In this document: in pieces, positions 1 to 7,583 of the stretch
How positions within the stretch are numbered: position 1 is the stretch's first letter
Layout of the letters: the number at the start of each line of letters is the position of its first letter
Assembly: GCA_049509915.1 (NCBI GenBank)
Contig: JBEKZL010000394.1
Location: 1-9,134, forward strand
From: JBEKYD01 sp049509915
GTDB lineage: Bacteria; Acidobacteriota; Terriglobia; Bryobacterales; Bryobacteraceae
Direction: 5' to 3'
Length of the DNA stretch: 9,134 bases
Program-made: the position numbers and the translations under genes
The notes under the pieces: model-generated
What the model saw: only the letters and a program-made list of their open reading frames with translations
Databases searched by the model: none
Told to the model about the DNA's origin: nothing

Positions 1-2007
1 ATGGGCCGCATTCGCATTCTGCCGGATCAGGTCGCCAACAAAATCGCCGCCGGCGAGGTGGTGGAGCGGCCGGCTTCGGTGGTCAAGGAGCTGCTCGAAA
101 ACTCGCTCGACGCAGGCGCTACCGACTTGCGGGTCGAGGTGGAGTCGGGCGGACGGCGCCTCATCCGCATCGTGGACGACGGCACCGGCATGCTGCGCGA
201 CGACGCGCTGCTGGCCTTTGAACGGCACGCCACCAGCAAGCTGCGCGACGTCAAAGATCTGTTGTCGATTTCGACCCTCGGTTTTCGCGGCGAGGCGTTG
301 CCGTCCATCGCCTCGGTTTCGCGTCTGCTGCTCGAAACCCGCTCGGAAGAAGAAACCACCGGCACGCGCATCGAAATCGCCGGCGGCAAAATGCTGCGTT
401 GTGAAGAAGCGGCGCTGGGCCGCGGCACCTCGATTGCGGTGCGCGACCTGTTCTACAATGTGCCGGCGCGCAAGAAATTCCTGCGCACGGACGAACTGGC
501 GCACATCGCCTCCCTGGTCACCCACTACAGCCTGGCCCATCCGGCCAAGACTTTCCAACTGACCAGCGGGCCCAGCGAGCTGTTGCGCGTCACTCCCGTG
601 GCGTCGCGCGAAGAGCGCGTGTACCAGGTATTCGGCAGCCAGGTGCTGGAGGACCTGGTCGAAATCGGCGAGCGCTGGCGCGACCTGCGCATGCCCGCGC
701 CGGGCGTGCCGCCTTCGGAAGCCATCTCCGAATACCTGCGCGAGCCGGAGGAGCCGGAGGCGCGCACCTTCCGCCTGAACGGGTTCTTTTCGCGCCCGCA
801 GGTGCAGAAGGGCAACCGCAACTCGATCTATATTTTCGTCAACGGCCGGCTGATCCGCGACCGCCTGCTGCTGCACGCGCTTTCCTCGGCATATCACAAC
901 CTGATTCCACCATCGGCTTTTCCGTTCGCTCTGTTGTTTCTGGAATGCGATGCCGAGGAAGTGGACGTGAACGTGCACCCTTCGAAGACCGAGGTGCGCT
1001 TTCGCCACGGCTCGTTCGTGCACGATTTCGTGCGCGACACCATTCGGGAGCGGCTGATGGAGAGCCGCCCCGCGCCCACATTTCCGGTGTCGCCCATCGT
1101 AACCCGGCGGGCTTCCGACGCCGGGCAGGCCGCGGCGCAGCTCCCCTATTCGGAATTCAGCCAGATGGTGGCCGACCAGGCGCCGCCCGAGACTCTCCCG
1201 ATCGGGTTGTCCGAACCCGGCGCCGAATTCAACGTTCCCTCCGAGGCCGCCTTGCCGGAGTTCACCTTGCGCGCCGCACCGGGCCCGGATCTGCGCCTCG
1301 ATTTCAGCGCGCCGCCCATCGAAGTCACTCCCGGTACGCCGCCTTCCGGCAAGCTGCTGCGCCACGCCGATCCGCACGGCTCGTTCCCCCCCGATGCCCT
1401 TCCCCCGCCCGAGTTCTCGCTCTCGGTGTTGTCCGAACTGCGCCCGCTGGGCCAGATCCACGAGAGCTTCATCGTCGCCGCCAGCCGCGACGGCTTGTGG
1501 ATCGTCGACCAGCACGTCGCCCACGAGCGTATTCTGTTCGAGCAGGTGCTGAAACAGCGCGCCCGCGGCAGCGTGGAGATGCAGCGCCTGCTGCTGCCGC
1601 TGGTGCTGCAATTGACCGCCGAACAGCAGATCGATTACGCCCGCATCGCCGACGAGCTGCACGCCTCCGGCTTCGAAACCGAACCTTTCGGCCAGCGCAC
1701 CATCGCCATCAAAGCCGCCCCCGCCGCCCTTCCCGCCTCCGATATCGAGCGGATTCTCTTCGAGATTCTGGAAACCGCCGAAGGCGAAACCCGCGGCCTC
1801 TCGCTCGACGACCTCCGCCGCAACGTCTGCGCCTCCATCGCCTGCCACGCCGCCATCAAGATCAACACCAAGCTCGACCCCGGCAAAATGGAATGGCTCC
1901 TGCGTGCCCTGGCTCAAACCGATTGCCCCATGAGCTGCCCGCACGGCCGCCCGATCGCCATGCACTATTCCACACGGGAGATTTTGAAAGCGTTCCATCG
2001 GATCTGA
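1..2007 (+). CDS. mutL: DNA mismatch repair protein MutL (endonuclease type)
   Basis: MutL couples MutS mismatch recognition to strand incision and removal. The 668-aa product shows the N-terminal GHKL ATPase: E30 and N34 in the ELLENSLDAGA motif, DDGTGM at 59-64, GFRGEAL at 94-100 and FYNVPAR at 151-157. The transducer domain ends near NVHPSK (324-329). A Pro-rich linker spans about 350-475. The C-terminal dimerisation domain starts at about 481 and carries the endonuclease motif DQHVAHERILFE (503-514), ACHAAIK (614-620) and CPHGRP (646-651). These metal-site motifs indicate a nicking MutL, as in bacteria lacking MutH. The fourth residue of the DQHA motif is Val rather than Ala, while the Asp, His and Glu residues are kept. 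The ATG at base 1 gives the usual family N-terminus, so the gene appears complete although its ribosome binding site lies outside the window. The length is normal for the family. An exported TPR gene follows on the same strand. Confidence 0.97.
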   Translation: MGRIRILPDQVANKIAAGEVVERPASVVKELLENSLDAGATDLRVEVESGGRRLIRIVDDGTGMLRDDALLAFERHATSKLRDVKDLLSISTLGFRGEALPSIASVSRLLLETRSEEETTGTRIEIAGGKMLRCEEAALGRGTSIAVRDLFYNVPARKKFLRTDELAHIASLVTHYSLAHPAKTFQLTSGPSELLRVTPVASREERVYQVFGSQVLEDLVEIGERWRDLRMPAPGVPPSEAISEYLREPEEPEARTFRLNGFFSRPQVQKGNRNSIYIFVNGRLIRDRLLLHALSSAYHNLIPPSAFPFALLFLECDAEEVDVNVHPSKTEVRFRHGSFVHDFVRDTIRERLMESRPAPTFPVSPIVTRRASDAGQAAAQLPYSEFSQMVADQAPPETLPIGLSEPGAEFNVPSEAALPEFTLRAAPGPDLRLDFSAPPIEVTPGTPPSGKLLRHADPHGSFPPDALPPPEFSLSVLSELRPLGQIHESFIVAASRDGLWIVDQHVAHERILFEQVLKQRARGSVEMQRLLLPLVLQLTAEQQIDYARIADELHASGFETEPFGQRTIAIKAAPAALPASDIERILFEILETAEGETRGLSLDDLRRNVCASIACHAAIKINTKLDPGKMEWLLRALAQTDCPMSCPHGRPIAMHYSTREILKAFHRI

Positions 2008-2061
2008 GCGGGCCGCTTTTATCTTCCCGTCATGTAAGTCCGATACCATGAAGACTTGGAA

Positions 2062-3165
2062 ATGCGTATCGGGTGGTTGATTTTGGCCATGGCCGGGGCC
2101 GCGGCGGGACAGACGCCGGCCGGGAAGGGCCTGGTCGAGCGGGGATACGACCACTTTTACAACCTGGAGTACCCGGAGGCAATAGCGGATTTCGAGAAGG
2201 CCATCGCGGCCTCGCCGAAAGATCCGGAACTGCACAATCACCTGGCGCAAACCTTGGTGTTTCAGGAGATGTACCGCAACGGAGCTCTGGAGAGCGAGCT
2301 GGTTTCCGGCACCAACTCCTTCTTGCGGCGTCCCAGGATGAATCCCGACCCGGCGACCGAGAGGCGCTTCCTGGCCGAAATCGGGCGGGCCATGGCGTTG
2401 GCCGACACGCGGCTCAACGCCAATCCCAACGACACCGCCGCACTGTATGCCATGGGCATTTCCTATGGCTTGCGGTCCAACTATTACTGGGTGGTGAAGA
2501 AGTCCTGGCGCGATTCGCTGCGCGACGCCACCTCGGCGCGAAAACTGCACAATCGCGTGACCGAGCTCGATCCGCGGGACGTGGACGCGCGCCTGGTGGA
2601 AGGGCTCCACGATTACATCATTGGCAGCCTGCCGTGGACTTGGCGCATGTTGGGCTTCCTGGTGGGGATGAAAGGCGACAAACAGCAGGGCATCCGCATC
2701 GTCGAGGACGTGGCACAGCACGGCCGCGACAACCGTATCGACGCGGAAATCTTCATGGGCGCGCTGTATCGCCGCGAAAACCAGACTCGGCGGGCCGTCC
2801 CGATCGTTCAGGACCTGATTCGCCTCTTCCCACGCAACTATCTTCTGCGGCTAGAGTTATCGCAAATGTACAGCATGGCGGGCGATGAACGGGATGCGCT
2901 CGAAGCGGTCGCGGAGGTAGAGCGGCTCAAGAACCAGCACGCTCCCGGATACGACCGCGTGCCTTGGGAGAAGATCTACTTTCAGGAAGGAACGGTGGAA
3001 TTCTGGTACCGCGACGCGTACCTACGGATCGGGCAGATCTACGACCTGACTCACCGCCGCCAAGAGGCCCTGGAAGCCTACAGGAAAGCTATCGCCTACG
3101 CTCCCGAAGCGGATGCCGCCCAAGAGGCCAGAAAATACATCGACGCGCCCTATCGGCGGAGCTAG
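2062..3165 (+). CDS. Exported tetratricopeptide-repeat protein
   Basis: The product is 367 aa from this ATG. The N-terminus is a signal peptide: MR, then a hydrophobic stretch to about residue 15, with likely cleavage near GAAAG/Q. At least two clear TPR units are visible. One is at about 22-54 (aromatic and Ala positions in HFYNLEYPEAIADFEKAI, then SPKDPE) and one at about 319-350 (LRIGQIYD, RQEALEAYRKAI, YAPEA). Weaker helical repeats lie between, for example around 124-170 and 225-290. TPRs form helical superhelices that bind proteins, so an extracytoplasmic scaffold role is inferred; no enzyme motif is seen. An in-frame TTG at 2056 would add only two residues. The ATG was preferred because it gives a cleaner signal peptide, but no strong Shine-Dalgarno precedes either start. 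It lies 54 bases after mutL on the same strand and could be read from the same transcript, though a functional link is unlikely. It converges with the IPT-domain gene, leaving 24 bases between the stops. Confidence 0.85.
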   Translation: MRIGWLILAMAGAAAGQTPAGKGLVERGYDHFYNLEYPEAIADFEKAIAASPKDPELHNHLAQTLVFQEMYRNGALESELVSGTNSFLRRPRMNPDPATERRFLAEIGRAMALADTRLNANPNDTAALYAMGISYGLRSNYYWVVKKSWRDSLRDATSARKLHNRVTELDPRDVDARLVEGLHDYIIGSLPWTWRMLGFLVGMKGDKQQGIRIVEDVAQHGRDNRIDAEIFMGALYRRENQTRRAVPIVQDLIRLFPRNYLLRLELSQMYSMAGDERDALEAVAEVERLKNQHAPGYDRVPWEKIYFQEGTVEFWYRDAYLRIGQIYDLTHRRQEALEAYRKAIAYAPEADAAQEARKYIDAPYRRS

Positions 3166-3189
3166 GCCGGCCCGCCCAGGCACTTGGAG

Positions 3190-3579
3190 CTAGTGCGGTT
3201 CCGTTTTCGCATCCGGTTCGTCGATGGTGACCTTCACGGGCTGCTCGATGTATTTTGCATCCTTACCCGTGGTCAAAACCATCACCGTGAGCCGCCCTGG
3301 CGCAGCCTTCACTGGAATTTTGAACTTTATTGAAGTGGCAGTTTGTTCGGTCACTTCGACCGGAGTATCGTTTTTGCCGTCGGTGAGAAACACCTTGGCA
3401 ACAGTGTCTTTCTGCAGGTTTTCGCCCGTGACGGCGATGACATCGCCGGTCTTGCCATTCAAGGGGTCCACCGAGGTCATTCTGGGCATTGCCTGTTGCG
3501 CTAGGGCTACCGTTCCGGCGCCGAGCAGCAGGCACGTAATTAAGGACAGTCGCATCTTTTTATCCGTTCCCTGACTCAA
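3190..3579 (-). CDS. Small exported IPT/TIG-domain protein
   Basis: The product is 129 aa. It has a signal peptide (charged n-region ending KKMR, hydrophobic LSLITCLLLGAGTVALA, probable cleavage after A27 before QQ). A single immunoglobulin-like IPT/TIG fold follows: PRMTSVDPLNGKTGDVIAVTG at about 32-52, a strand with AKVFLTDGKN at 61-70, TATSIKFKIPV at 80-90, and a closing APGRLTVMVLTTG at 93-105. C16 sits too early in the hydrophobic core and lacks a good lipobox, so this is probably a secreted protein rather than a lipoprotein. The start is TTG at 3579, backed by AGGGGA at 3586-3591 (6-base spacing). An in-frame ATG at 3555 would still leave a signal peptide but has a poorer ribosome site. 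The gene lies downstream of the two VWFA-domain genes on the same strand. IPT domains are non-catalytic binding or structural modules, so a surface or periplasmic role is inferred. Confidence 0.82.
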   Translation of the reverse strand: MSQGTDKKMRLSLITCLLLGAGTVALAQQAMPRMTSVDPLNGKTGDVIAVTGENLQKDTVAKVFLTDGKNDTPVEVTEQTATSIKFKIPVKAAPGRLTVMVLTTGKDAKYIEQPVKVTIDEPDAKTEPH

Positions 3580-3585
3580 TGCTAT

Positions 3586-3612
3586 TCCCCTTACGGCGCG
3601 AATTCAAGGGGA
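3586..3612 (-). promoter_or_regulatory. Hairpin covering the Shine-Dalgarno of the IPT gene
   Basis: On the minus-strand transcript, UCCCCUU (3606-3612) can pair perfectly over 7 bp with AAGGGGA (3586-3592) across a 13-base loop. The second arm contains the Shine-Dalgarno that supports the TTG start at 3579. The pairing is seen directly; that it regulates translation is inference. Confidence 0.4.
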
Positions 3613-3672
3613 GTGTTGAAGATTTCACCAAATGGTCGAGTAGAAGCCGTCAGGGTTGCAACTAAAGATATC

Positions 3673-3738
3673 GCCACAGAGGAACACGGATAAAGAAAAC
3701 ACGGGACTTATCTGTGTTTATCCGTGTTCATCTGTGGC
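3673..3738. repeat. Long imperfect palindrome with 10-bp internal period
   Basis: Arm 3673-3694 and arm 3717-3738 are reverse complements at 21 of 22 positions, with the mismatch at the ninth base of the left arm, separated by 22 bases. The right side is also built of three near-identical decamers, at 3711-3720, 3721-3730 and 3731-3740 (TCTGTGTTTA, TCCGTGTTCA, TCTGTGGCTT). It fills part of the 189-base gap between VWFA protein B and the IPT gene and has no coding potential. The sequence is more AT-rich than its surroundings. It looks like a dispersed intergenic element of the short-palindrome kind. As RNA it would form a strong hairpin that could end, attenuate or stabilise the transcript of the cluster. 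It has no downstream T-run as a classical terminator would. Confidence 0.75.
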
Positions 3739-3768
3739 TTGAGCTCCTGATAGTTCCCGTTCACGATT

Positions 3769-3903
3769 TCAGAGCACTTCGAAATCGACGACTCTGGTTA
3801 CGGCACGGCCCGTATTGTCCACCGCTCTCAGTTCGGCCCGATACGTGCCAGCACTGAGCTTATCCAGGTGCAGATCGAGCGCGATCGGTACTACCGCGTT
3901 CCC
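3769..3903 (-). other. Out-of-frame true C-terminus of VWFA protein B
   Basis: Reading the minus strand one base out of phase from 3903 gives 44 residues and a TGA stop at 3769-3771. The residues run GNAVVPIALDLHLDKL, then SAGTYRAELRAVDNTGRA, then VTRVVDFEVL. This is the same strand pattern as the end of neighbouring protein A (LDVKPGTYMVRLVVRDSEG then SVFIP). Deleting one base of the GGGG run at 3904-3907 joins it to protein B as T-P-G-N-A. The shift is therefore a real indel, a sequencing or assembly error, or much less likely a programmed frameshift. Confidence 0.85.
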
Positions 3904-5992
3904 GGGGCGTCTTGCGATCGATCACGCGCAGTTGGAGAGCAATCTGCGGCCCTTGAGGGACGGCCGGAGCGGCCCCTTCTTCTTTCGGCTGCGGGGCGCT
4001 CACCGACGCCATCAGCGGCTCGTAGATTTCCAGGTAGGCGGCGGCTCGATCCGTTTTGGCGAAGCGGTTGGTCCCGGCCGGAACCAGCTCCAGGGGGCCA
4101 TTTCTGGTCTGGACGATCAGCGGCGCGCGGCCTTCCAGCAGCGCCGTATCCAGGTCCGCGTCCTGCGTCGAAGTCTGCCGGAACTCTTTGCTGAGCGCCA
4201 CGCCGCTGAGGAACAGCCCCTTGCCATCGTAGCTTTCAATTTTGAGCGGCGTTTCCAGCTTGCCAAACTCCTCGCCGCCGGAGCTGAAGACCACCTTAAG
4301 GGTATAGGCGCCGGGCGCCACGTCGAACTGGTTGTCGTAGTGGTACGGGTGCTGGGTGAAGGTCTCGAGATCCTTTTTATCCGGCAGATCGATCTTGACG
4401 CTGTCGCTGAAGCGCGCGGCCACCGAGCCGTCGGCCTTCGACGCCACCGCCAGGATGTCGATCTGGGCATGCATCTTTCCTTTCACCTTCTCGAACTTGA
4501 TGGATGCGGAAGGAACTTCCAGAGCCACATCCACGCGGGCCGCGCTGCCAGACGCATAGAAGAAGGGCGCCAGCATGGAAGCCTGGATGGTGCCGGGCAC
4601 ATTAGCGGCGGCGCGGGTTTCCAGGTCCTTCTCGACGGGTTTGCCGGCGAGCAGATCCACCTGCTTGACGTTGCAATAACCGGTTCGGGCGCGGACCGTA
4701 TAGCTATGCGCCACTTTCACCTTCAAACCGTGGCAACTGCCTTCCGCGGTATCGGGCGGGGCGTAGCCGATCAGGTAGTATTCGTTCTGCTCCCTGCCGA
4801 TCTTCTCCAGGCCGCTCAACAAGTCGTTGGTGTTGACGATGACGAATCCGCCGGTGCCGTCGGCCAACGCGTAGAGCACCCGCTGGTTGCCTCCGATGCT
4901 ATCCGGAATCGTCGGCATGATGACGTGTGGCTGCCGCGCGGGGTTGAAGTTGGGGTTCTGGTTCTGATTGACAGTATTGCCGCCGCCGGTCGAAGACCTG
5001 CCGGTCGTGCTCGTGGACGAGGGCGCAGTGCTGTGGCCGGAGCCGCCCGTAGTCCCGGTGGAGGTACGGCCGCTGCCGGGAGAGGCGCCGCCACCGCCCG
5101 TGCTCCCGCCGGTGCTGCCTCCCGCGCCGCCCCTGACTTGCGGCAAAAAACCATTCGAAAACCCCCCGCCCAATGAAAGCGGCGGACGTAACTCCATGCG
5201 CATGCCGGGGTTACCGGGACTACCTGGACTCAACGTCGGCTGCGTCACCAGGCCGCGCACGTCGATCGGGTAGACGGCGACGTTGGACTTATTGCACATG
5301 TCGATGGCCGCCGTCAGCTCGGATTGCGTCTCGATGGTGAGCGGAAATCCGGCGGTTAGCAGGATCAGGGATTTGCGGCCGGGGACATCGGACAGGTTCC
5401 TCGCCAGCGTGCGCACGCCCAAAAGCAAGGTGCGAGCGCCAAAATCCGACGCCGCGCGATTCAACCCACCCATGCCCGCGCCGGCGCCGCTCGCCGGACC
5501 GACGGCGGAAAACTTCACGCCTTTCACCACGTCCATCAGGCGTTCGGGGTCAGCGGTGAAATTCTGCGCGATCTGAACGCTGCCGCCGAAATTCACGATG
5601 GCCATCAGGCGGTTGGGCCCGGCATTCTTGGCGATGAACTTAGCGGCTGCATCGCGGGCGCGCGCCTGGTCGCCGTAATTCATGGTTGAGTTGTCGAAAA
5701 ACAGTACCAGGTAGCGCTGCTGCTGGCTTGAGGGCGCGGCCGGATCGGCCTCATAGGAGAAGCTTTGGATACTCTGCTCCTTGTTGTCCTCCAGCACCTT
5801 GAAATCCTTCGCGGTCAGGTCGCGAACGTAGTTGTTCTTCTTGTCGGTGACGACCGCGTCCACCAGCACCTGCCGGGTTTCGGTGCGAATCACCGTGCCG
5901 GTGTTTATGGGTGCCTGCTGGGGGGTGTCCTGCGCTCCCAGGGCCAGAGCCAAGGCCCCTACCAACCCCGTCAGTGTTGCCATCCTCCGCAT
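3860..5992 (-). CDS. VWFA-related Acidobacterial-domain exported protein B (C-terminus frameshifted)
   Basis: The in-frame product is 710 aa. A signal peptide covers residues 1-20 (MRRM, hydrophobic core, cleavage near LGA/Q). An N-terminal strand region (about 38-80: VLVDAVVTDKKNNYVRDLT, DFKVLEDN) precedes a von Willebrand A-like domain from about 92 (YLVLFFDNSTMN) to about 405 (NEYYLIGYAPPD). The metal-site motif is degenerate: D100-N-S102-T-M104 instead of DxSxS, and LLTAGFP (211-217) where many VWA domains have an Asp. A Gly/Ser/Thr/Pro/Asn-rich insert at about 251-350 interrupts the domain. The rest is beta-rich, with DVAPGAYTLKVVF at about 557-569. The family, TIGR03436 by recognition, is acidobacterial and of unknown function; adhesion or scaffolding is a guess. 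The start is supported by AGGAAGGA at 6000-6007 (7-base spacing), which overlaps the stop of protein A and suggests coupled translation. The last 14 residues after P696 are Arg-rich and unlike the family because of a one-base insertion; the intended end is at 3769, giving 740 aa. Confidence 0.88.
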   Translation of the reverse strand: MRRMATLTGLVGALALALGAQDTPQQAPINTGTVIRTETRQVLVDAVVTDKKNNYVRDLTAKDFKVLEDNKEQSIQSFSYEADPAAPSSQQQRYLVLFFDNSTMNYGDQARARDAAAKFIAKNAGPNRLMAIVNFGGSVQIAQNFTADPERLMDVVKGVKFSAVGPASGAGAGMGGLNRAASDFGARTLLLGVRTLARNLSDVPGRKSLILLTAGFPLTIETQSELTAAIDMCNKSNVAVYPIDVRGLVTQPTLSPGSPGNPGMRMELRPPLSLGGGFSNGFLPQVRGGAGGSTGGSTGGGGASPGSGRTSTGTTGGSGHSTAPSSTSTTGRSSTGGGNTVNQNQNPNFNPARQPHVIMPTIPDSIGGNQRVLYALADGTGGFVIVNTNDLLSGLEKIGREQNEYYLIGYAPPDTAEGSCHGLKVKVAHSYTVRARTGYCNVKQVDLLAGKPVEKDLETRAAANVPGTIQASMLAPFFYASGSAARVDVALEVPSASIKFEKVKGKMHAQIDILAVASKADGSVAARFSDSVKIDLPDKKDLETFTQHPYHYDNQFDVAPGAYTLKVVFSSGGEEFGKLETPLKIESYDGKGLFLSGVALSKEFRQTSTQDADLDTALLEGRAPLIVQTRNGPLELVPAGTNRFAKTDRAAAYLEIYEPLMASVSAPQPKEEGAAPAVPQGPQIALQLRVIDRKTPRERGSTDRARSAPG

Positions 5993-6005
5993 GTTTCGAT
6001 CCTTC

Positions 6006-7565
6006 CTATGGAATGAAAACCGAGCCGTTCTGGGCTGCCATCTGCTGCCCTTCGGAATCCCGCACCACCAGCCGGACCATGTACGTGCCCGGCTTCACGT
6101 CCAGGTTGGAGCGAACCGTGAGGCCTTGCGCCAACCTCCGCTCGAGGGTTTGATCGAACAGGCGAAATTCGATTTTCTTGGTCACGCCCGTCACAAACTT
6201 GCCATTGCGATCGAACAGGCCGGACACCACCGTCAGGTTGTCCATATTGCGTCCGTCGGCCTTCCGGAATTTGATGTGCCTGAAGTCGAGATGCGCCAGC
6301 ACGGCCACGTTGGCGGTTTCATCGGGGCGCTTGAAGAAACTGGTGTGCAGCTCGACCGGCATGTCGTTCAGTTCCTCGCGCGAAAACAGTGCCTCTTCGA
6401 TCTCGCGCCTGGCGTTTTCCTCAGCGCTTTCCAGATGCCGCGGCGCGTAGTAACCCTTGCGCGCCACGAGGCTCATATCCGCCGGCGGGATCTTGAGCGT
6501 TACCCGCAGGGCGTGAAAGCTGCCGTCCAGCTTCAGGTTCTGCGGCGAAAAGCCGAGCAGATAGTAGACCTCGGGCGCCGATGCTGCGCGGCGAAGGGCC
6601 TCGTCCAGATCGTTATTGTTATGAAAAAAGGTGCCGCCGGTGCCGGCCGTCAGTTCCCAAAGCACGTTTTCGTCGGCGATCGCCAATTGCTCGGCGTTCA
6701 TGGAAGGCGCGCTCTGGCTTGCGTCGAGACCGGGGACCGACAACCCCAGAACGTTAATGGCGTTGACGATCACGTCGCCGCGAATGGCGCGATCGAGCAA
6801 ATCGGTTATTTCCTGGCGGTGCTCCAGCAGGGTCAGGAAACCGGGCGAAATCAGCACCAGAACGCGTTCACCCGGCATGCTGGCCATTTGCCGCACCGAG
6901 TCGCGCAACACCGAAAGCGTTACCAGCGTTTCGTAATCGCTTTGCGGCGAGCGGGCGTTGGCGAAGGTGGTGGTGGGGCGGGTGACAGGCCGCGGCTGGA
7001 GGCGAGCCAGGGCGGCATGCACCTTTTCGAGGTCGTCGGTGAAATCCTGCATCACCTGGCCGGAGGTGGTGAATACGGCCACGCGGTCGCCGGTGCGCAA
7101 CTGGTCGCTCATGTGGCGCATGGCGGCATCGCGGGCCCGCGTCAGGTCGCCGAACTGGGCGCGGAGGTCGTCGAACAAGTAGGCCACGAAGCGATCGGCC
7201 ATGCCGGCCGGCGCGCCGTTTTCGGACTGGGTTGGGGACTTACCGGTAGCCATCACTTCCAGCGCCCCGCTAGCCGGCCGCTTCTCCACCGAAAAGCGGG
7301 TGATCTCCTGCAGCTTGTTCTTGTCGAAGAGTTGGAAATCCTGCTGCCGCAAGCCGCTTACCGCGCGGCCCTGGCGATCACGCACGACCACCGGCACCAT
7401 CACCAGGTTGACGTGGGCTTGAAAGGTGGCCGGCTCGTCGCGCTGGCTCATTTCAGCCTGAGCCTGGCCGGGGGTATTCTGCGCCGGTGCGGCTGGGGGC
7501 GTGGCCAGGAACAGCACCGGCAACAGCCATATTCCCGCCGCGAGAACCGCAAATCGCGAAAGCAT
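6006..7565 (-). CDS. VWFA-related Acidobacterial-domain exported protein A
   Basis: The product is 519 aa. A signal peptide covers residues 1-28 (MLSRF, long hydrophobic core, cleavage near APA/QN). The N-terminal strand module (about 52-92) contains NLVMVPVVVRDRQG and DFQLFDKN and matches protein B. The VWA-like core runs from about 126 (FVAYLFDDLRAQFGDLTRARDAA) through VLVLISPGF (235-243) to EVYYLLGFSPQN (332-343). The usual DxSxS metal motif is DDLRA here, and the later Asp is replaced in ISPG, so metal-dependent ligand binding is doubtful. The C-terminal beta region ends LDVKPGTYMVRLVVRDSEG (488-506). It lacks the low-complexity insert of protein B. It is probably the first gene of the minus-strand cluster, with protein B starting 13 bases after its stop. 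GGAG lies about 10 bases before the ATG, so the ribosome site is modest. The function is unknown; an exported structural or binding protein is likely. Confidence 0.9.
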   Translation of the reverse strand: MLSRFAVLAAGIWLLPVLFLATPPAAPAQNTPGQAQAEMSQRDEPATFQAHVNLVMVPVVVRDRQGRAVSGLRQQDFQLFDKNKLQEITRFSVEKRPASGALEVMATGKSPTQSENGAPAGMADRFVAYLFDDLRAQFGDLTRARDAAMRHMSDQLRTGDRVAVFTTSGQVMQDFTDDLEKVHAALARLQPRPVTRPTTTFANARSPQSDYETLVTLSVLRDSVRQMASMPGERVLVLISPGFLTLLEHRQEITDLLDRAIRGDVIVNAINVLGLSVPGLDASQSAPSMNAEQLAIADENVLWELTAGTGGTFFHNNNDLDEALRRAASAPEVYYLLGFSPQNLKLDGSFHALRVTLKIPPADMSLVARKGYYAPRHLESAEENARREIEEALFSREELNDMPVELHTSFFKRPDETANVAVLAHLDFRHIKFRKADGRNMDNLTVVSGLFDRNGKFVTGVTKKIEFRLFDQTLERRLAQGLTVRSNLDVKPGTYMVRLVVRDSEGQQMAAQNGSVFIP

Positions 7566-7583
7566 TGGGTGCCGACTCCGTCC

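Noticed and set aside
945..2051. 368-aa plus-strand open frame overlapping mutL
   Set aside because: It is out of frame with a fully convincing MutL and has an Arg/Ala/Pro shadow composition.
2048..2080. Ten-codon ATG frame just before the TPR gene, a possible leader peptide
   Set aside because: No ribosome site, and no attenuator-like codon run or hairpin; probably chance.
3673..3740. CRISPR-like repeats
   Set aside because: The units are only 10 bp, adjacent without spacers, and arranged as a palindrome.
3815..5176. 453-aa plus-strand open frame
   Set aside because: It is the antisense of VWFA protein B, rich in Arg/Gly/Ala with no domain, and it stays open because of GC-rich codon use on the real strand.
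5193..5250. Collagen-like GLPGLPGL reading on the plus strand
   Set aside because: It is the antisense reading of the SPGSPGNPG tract of protein B.
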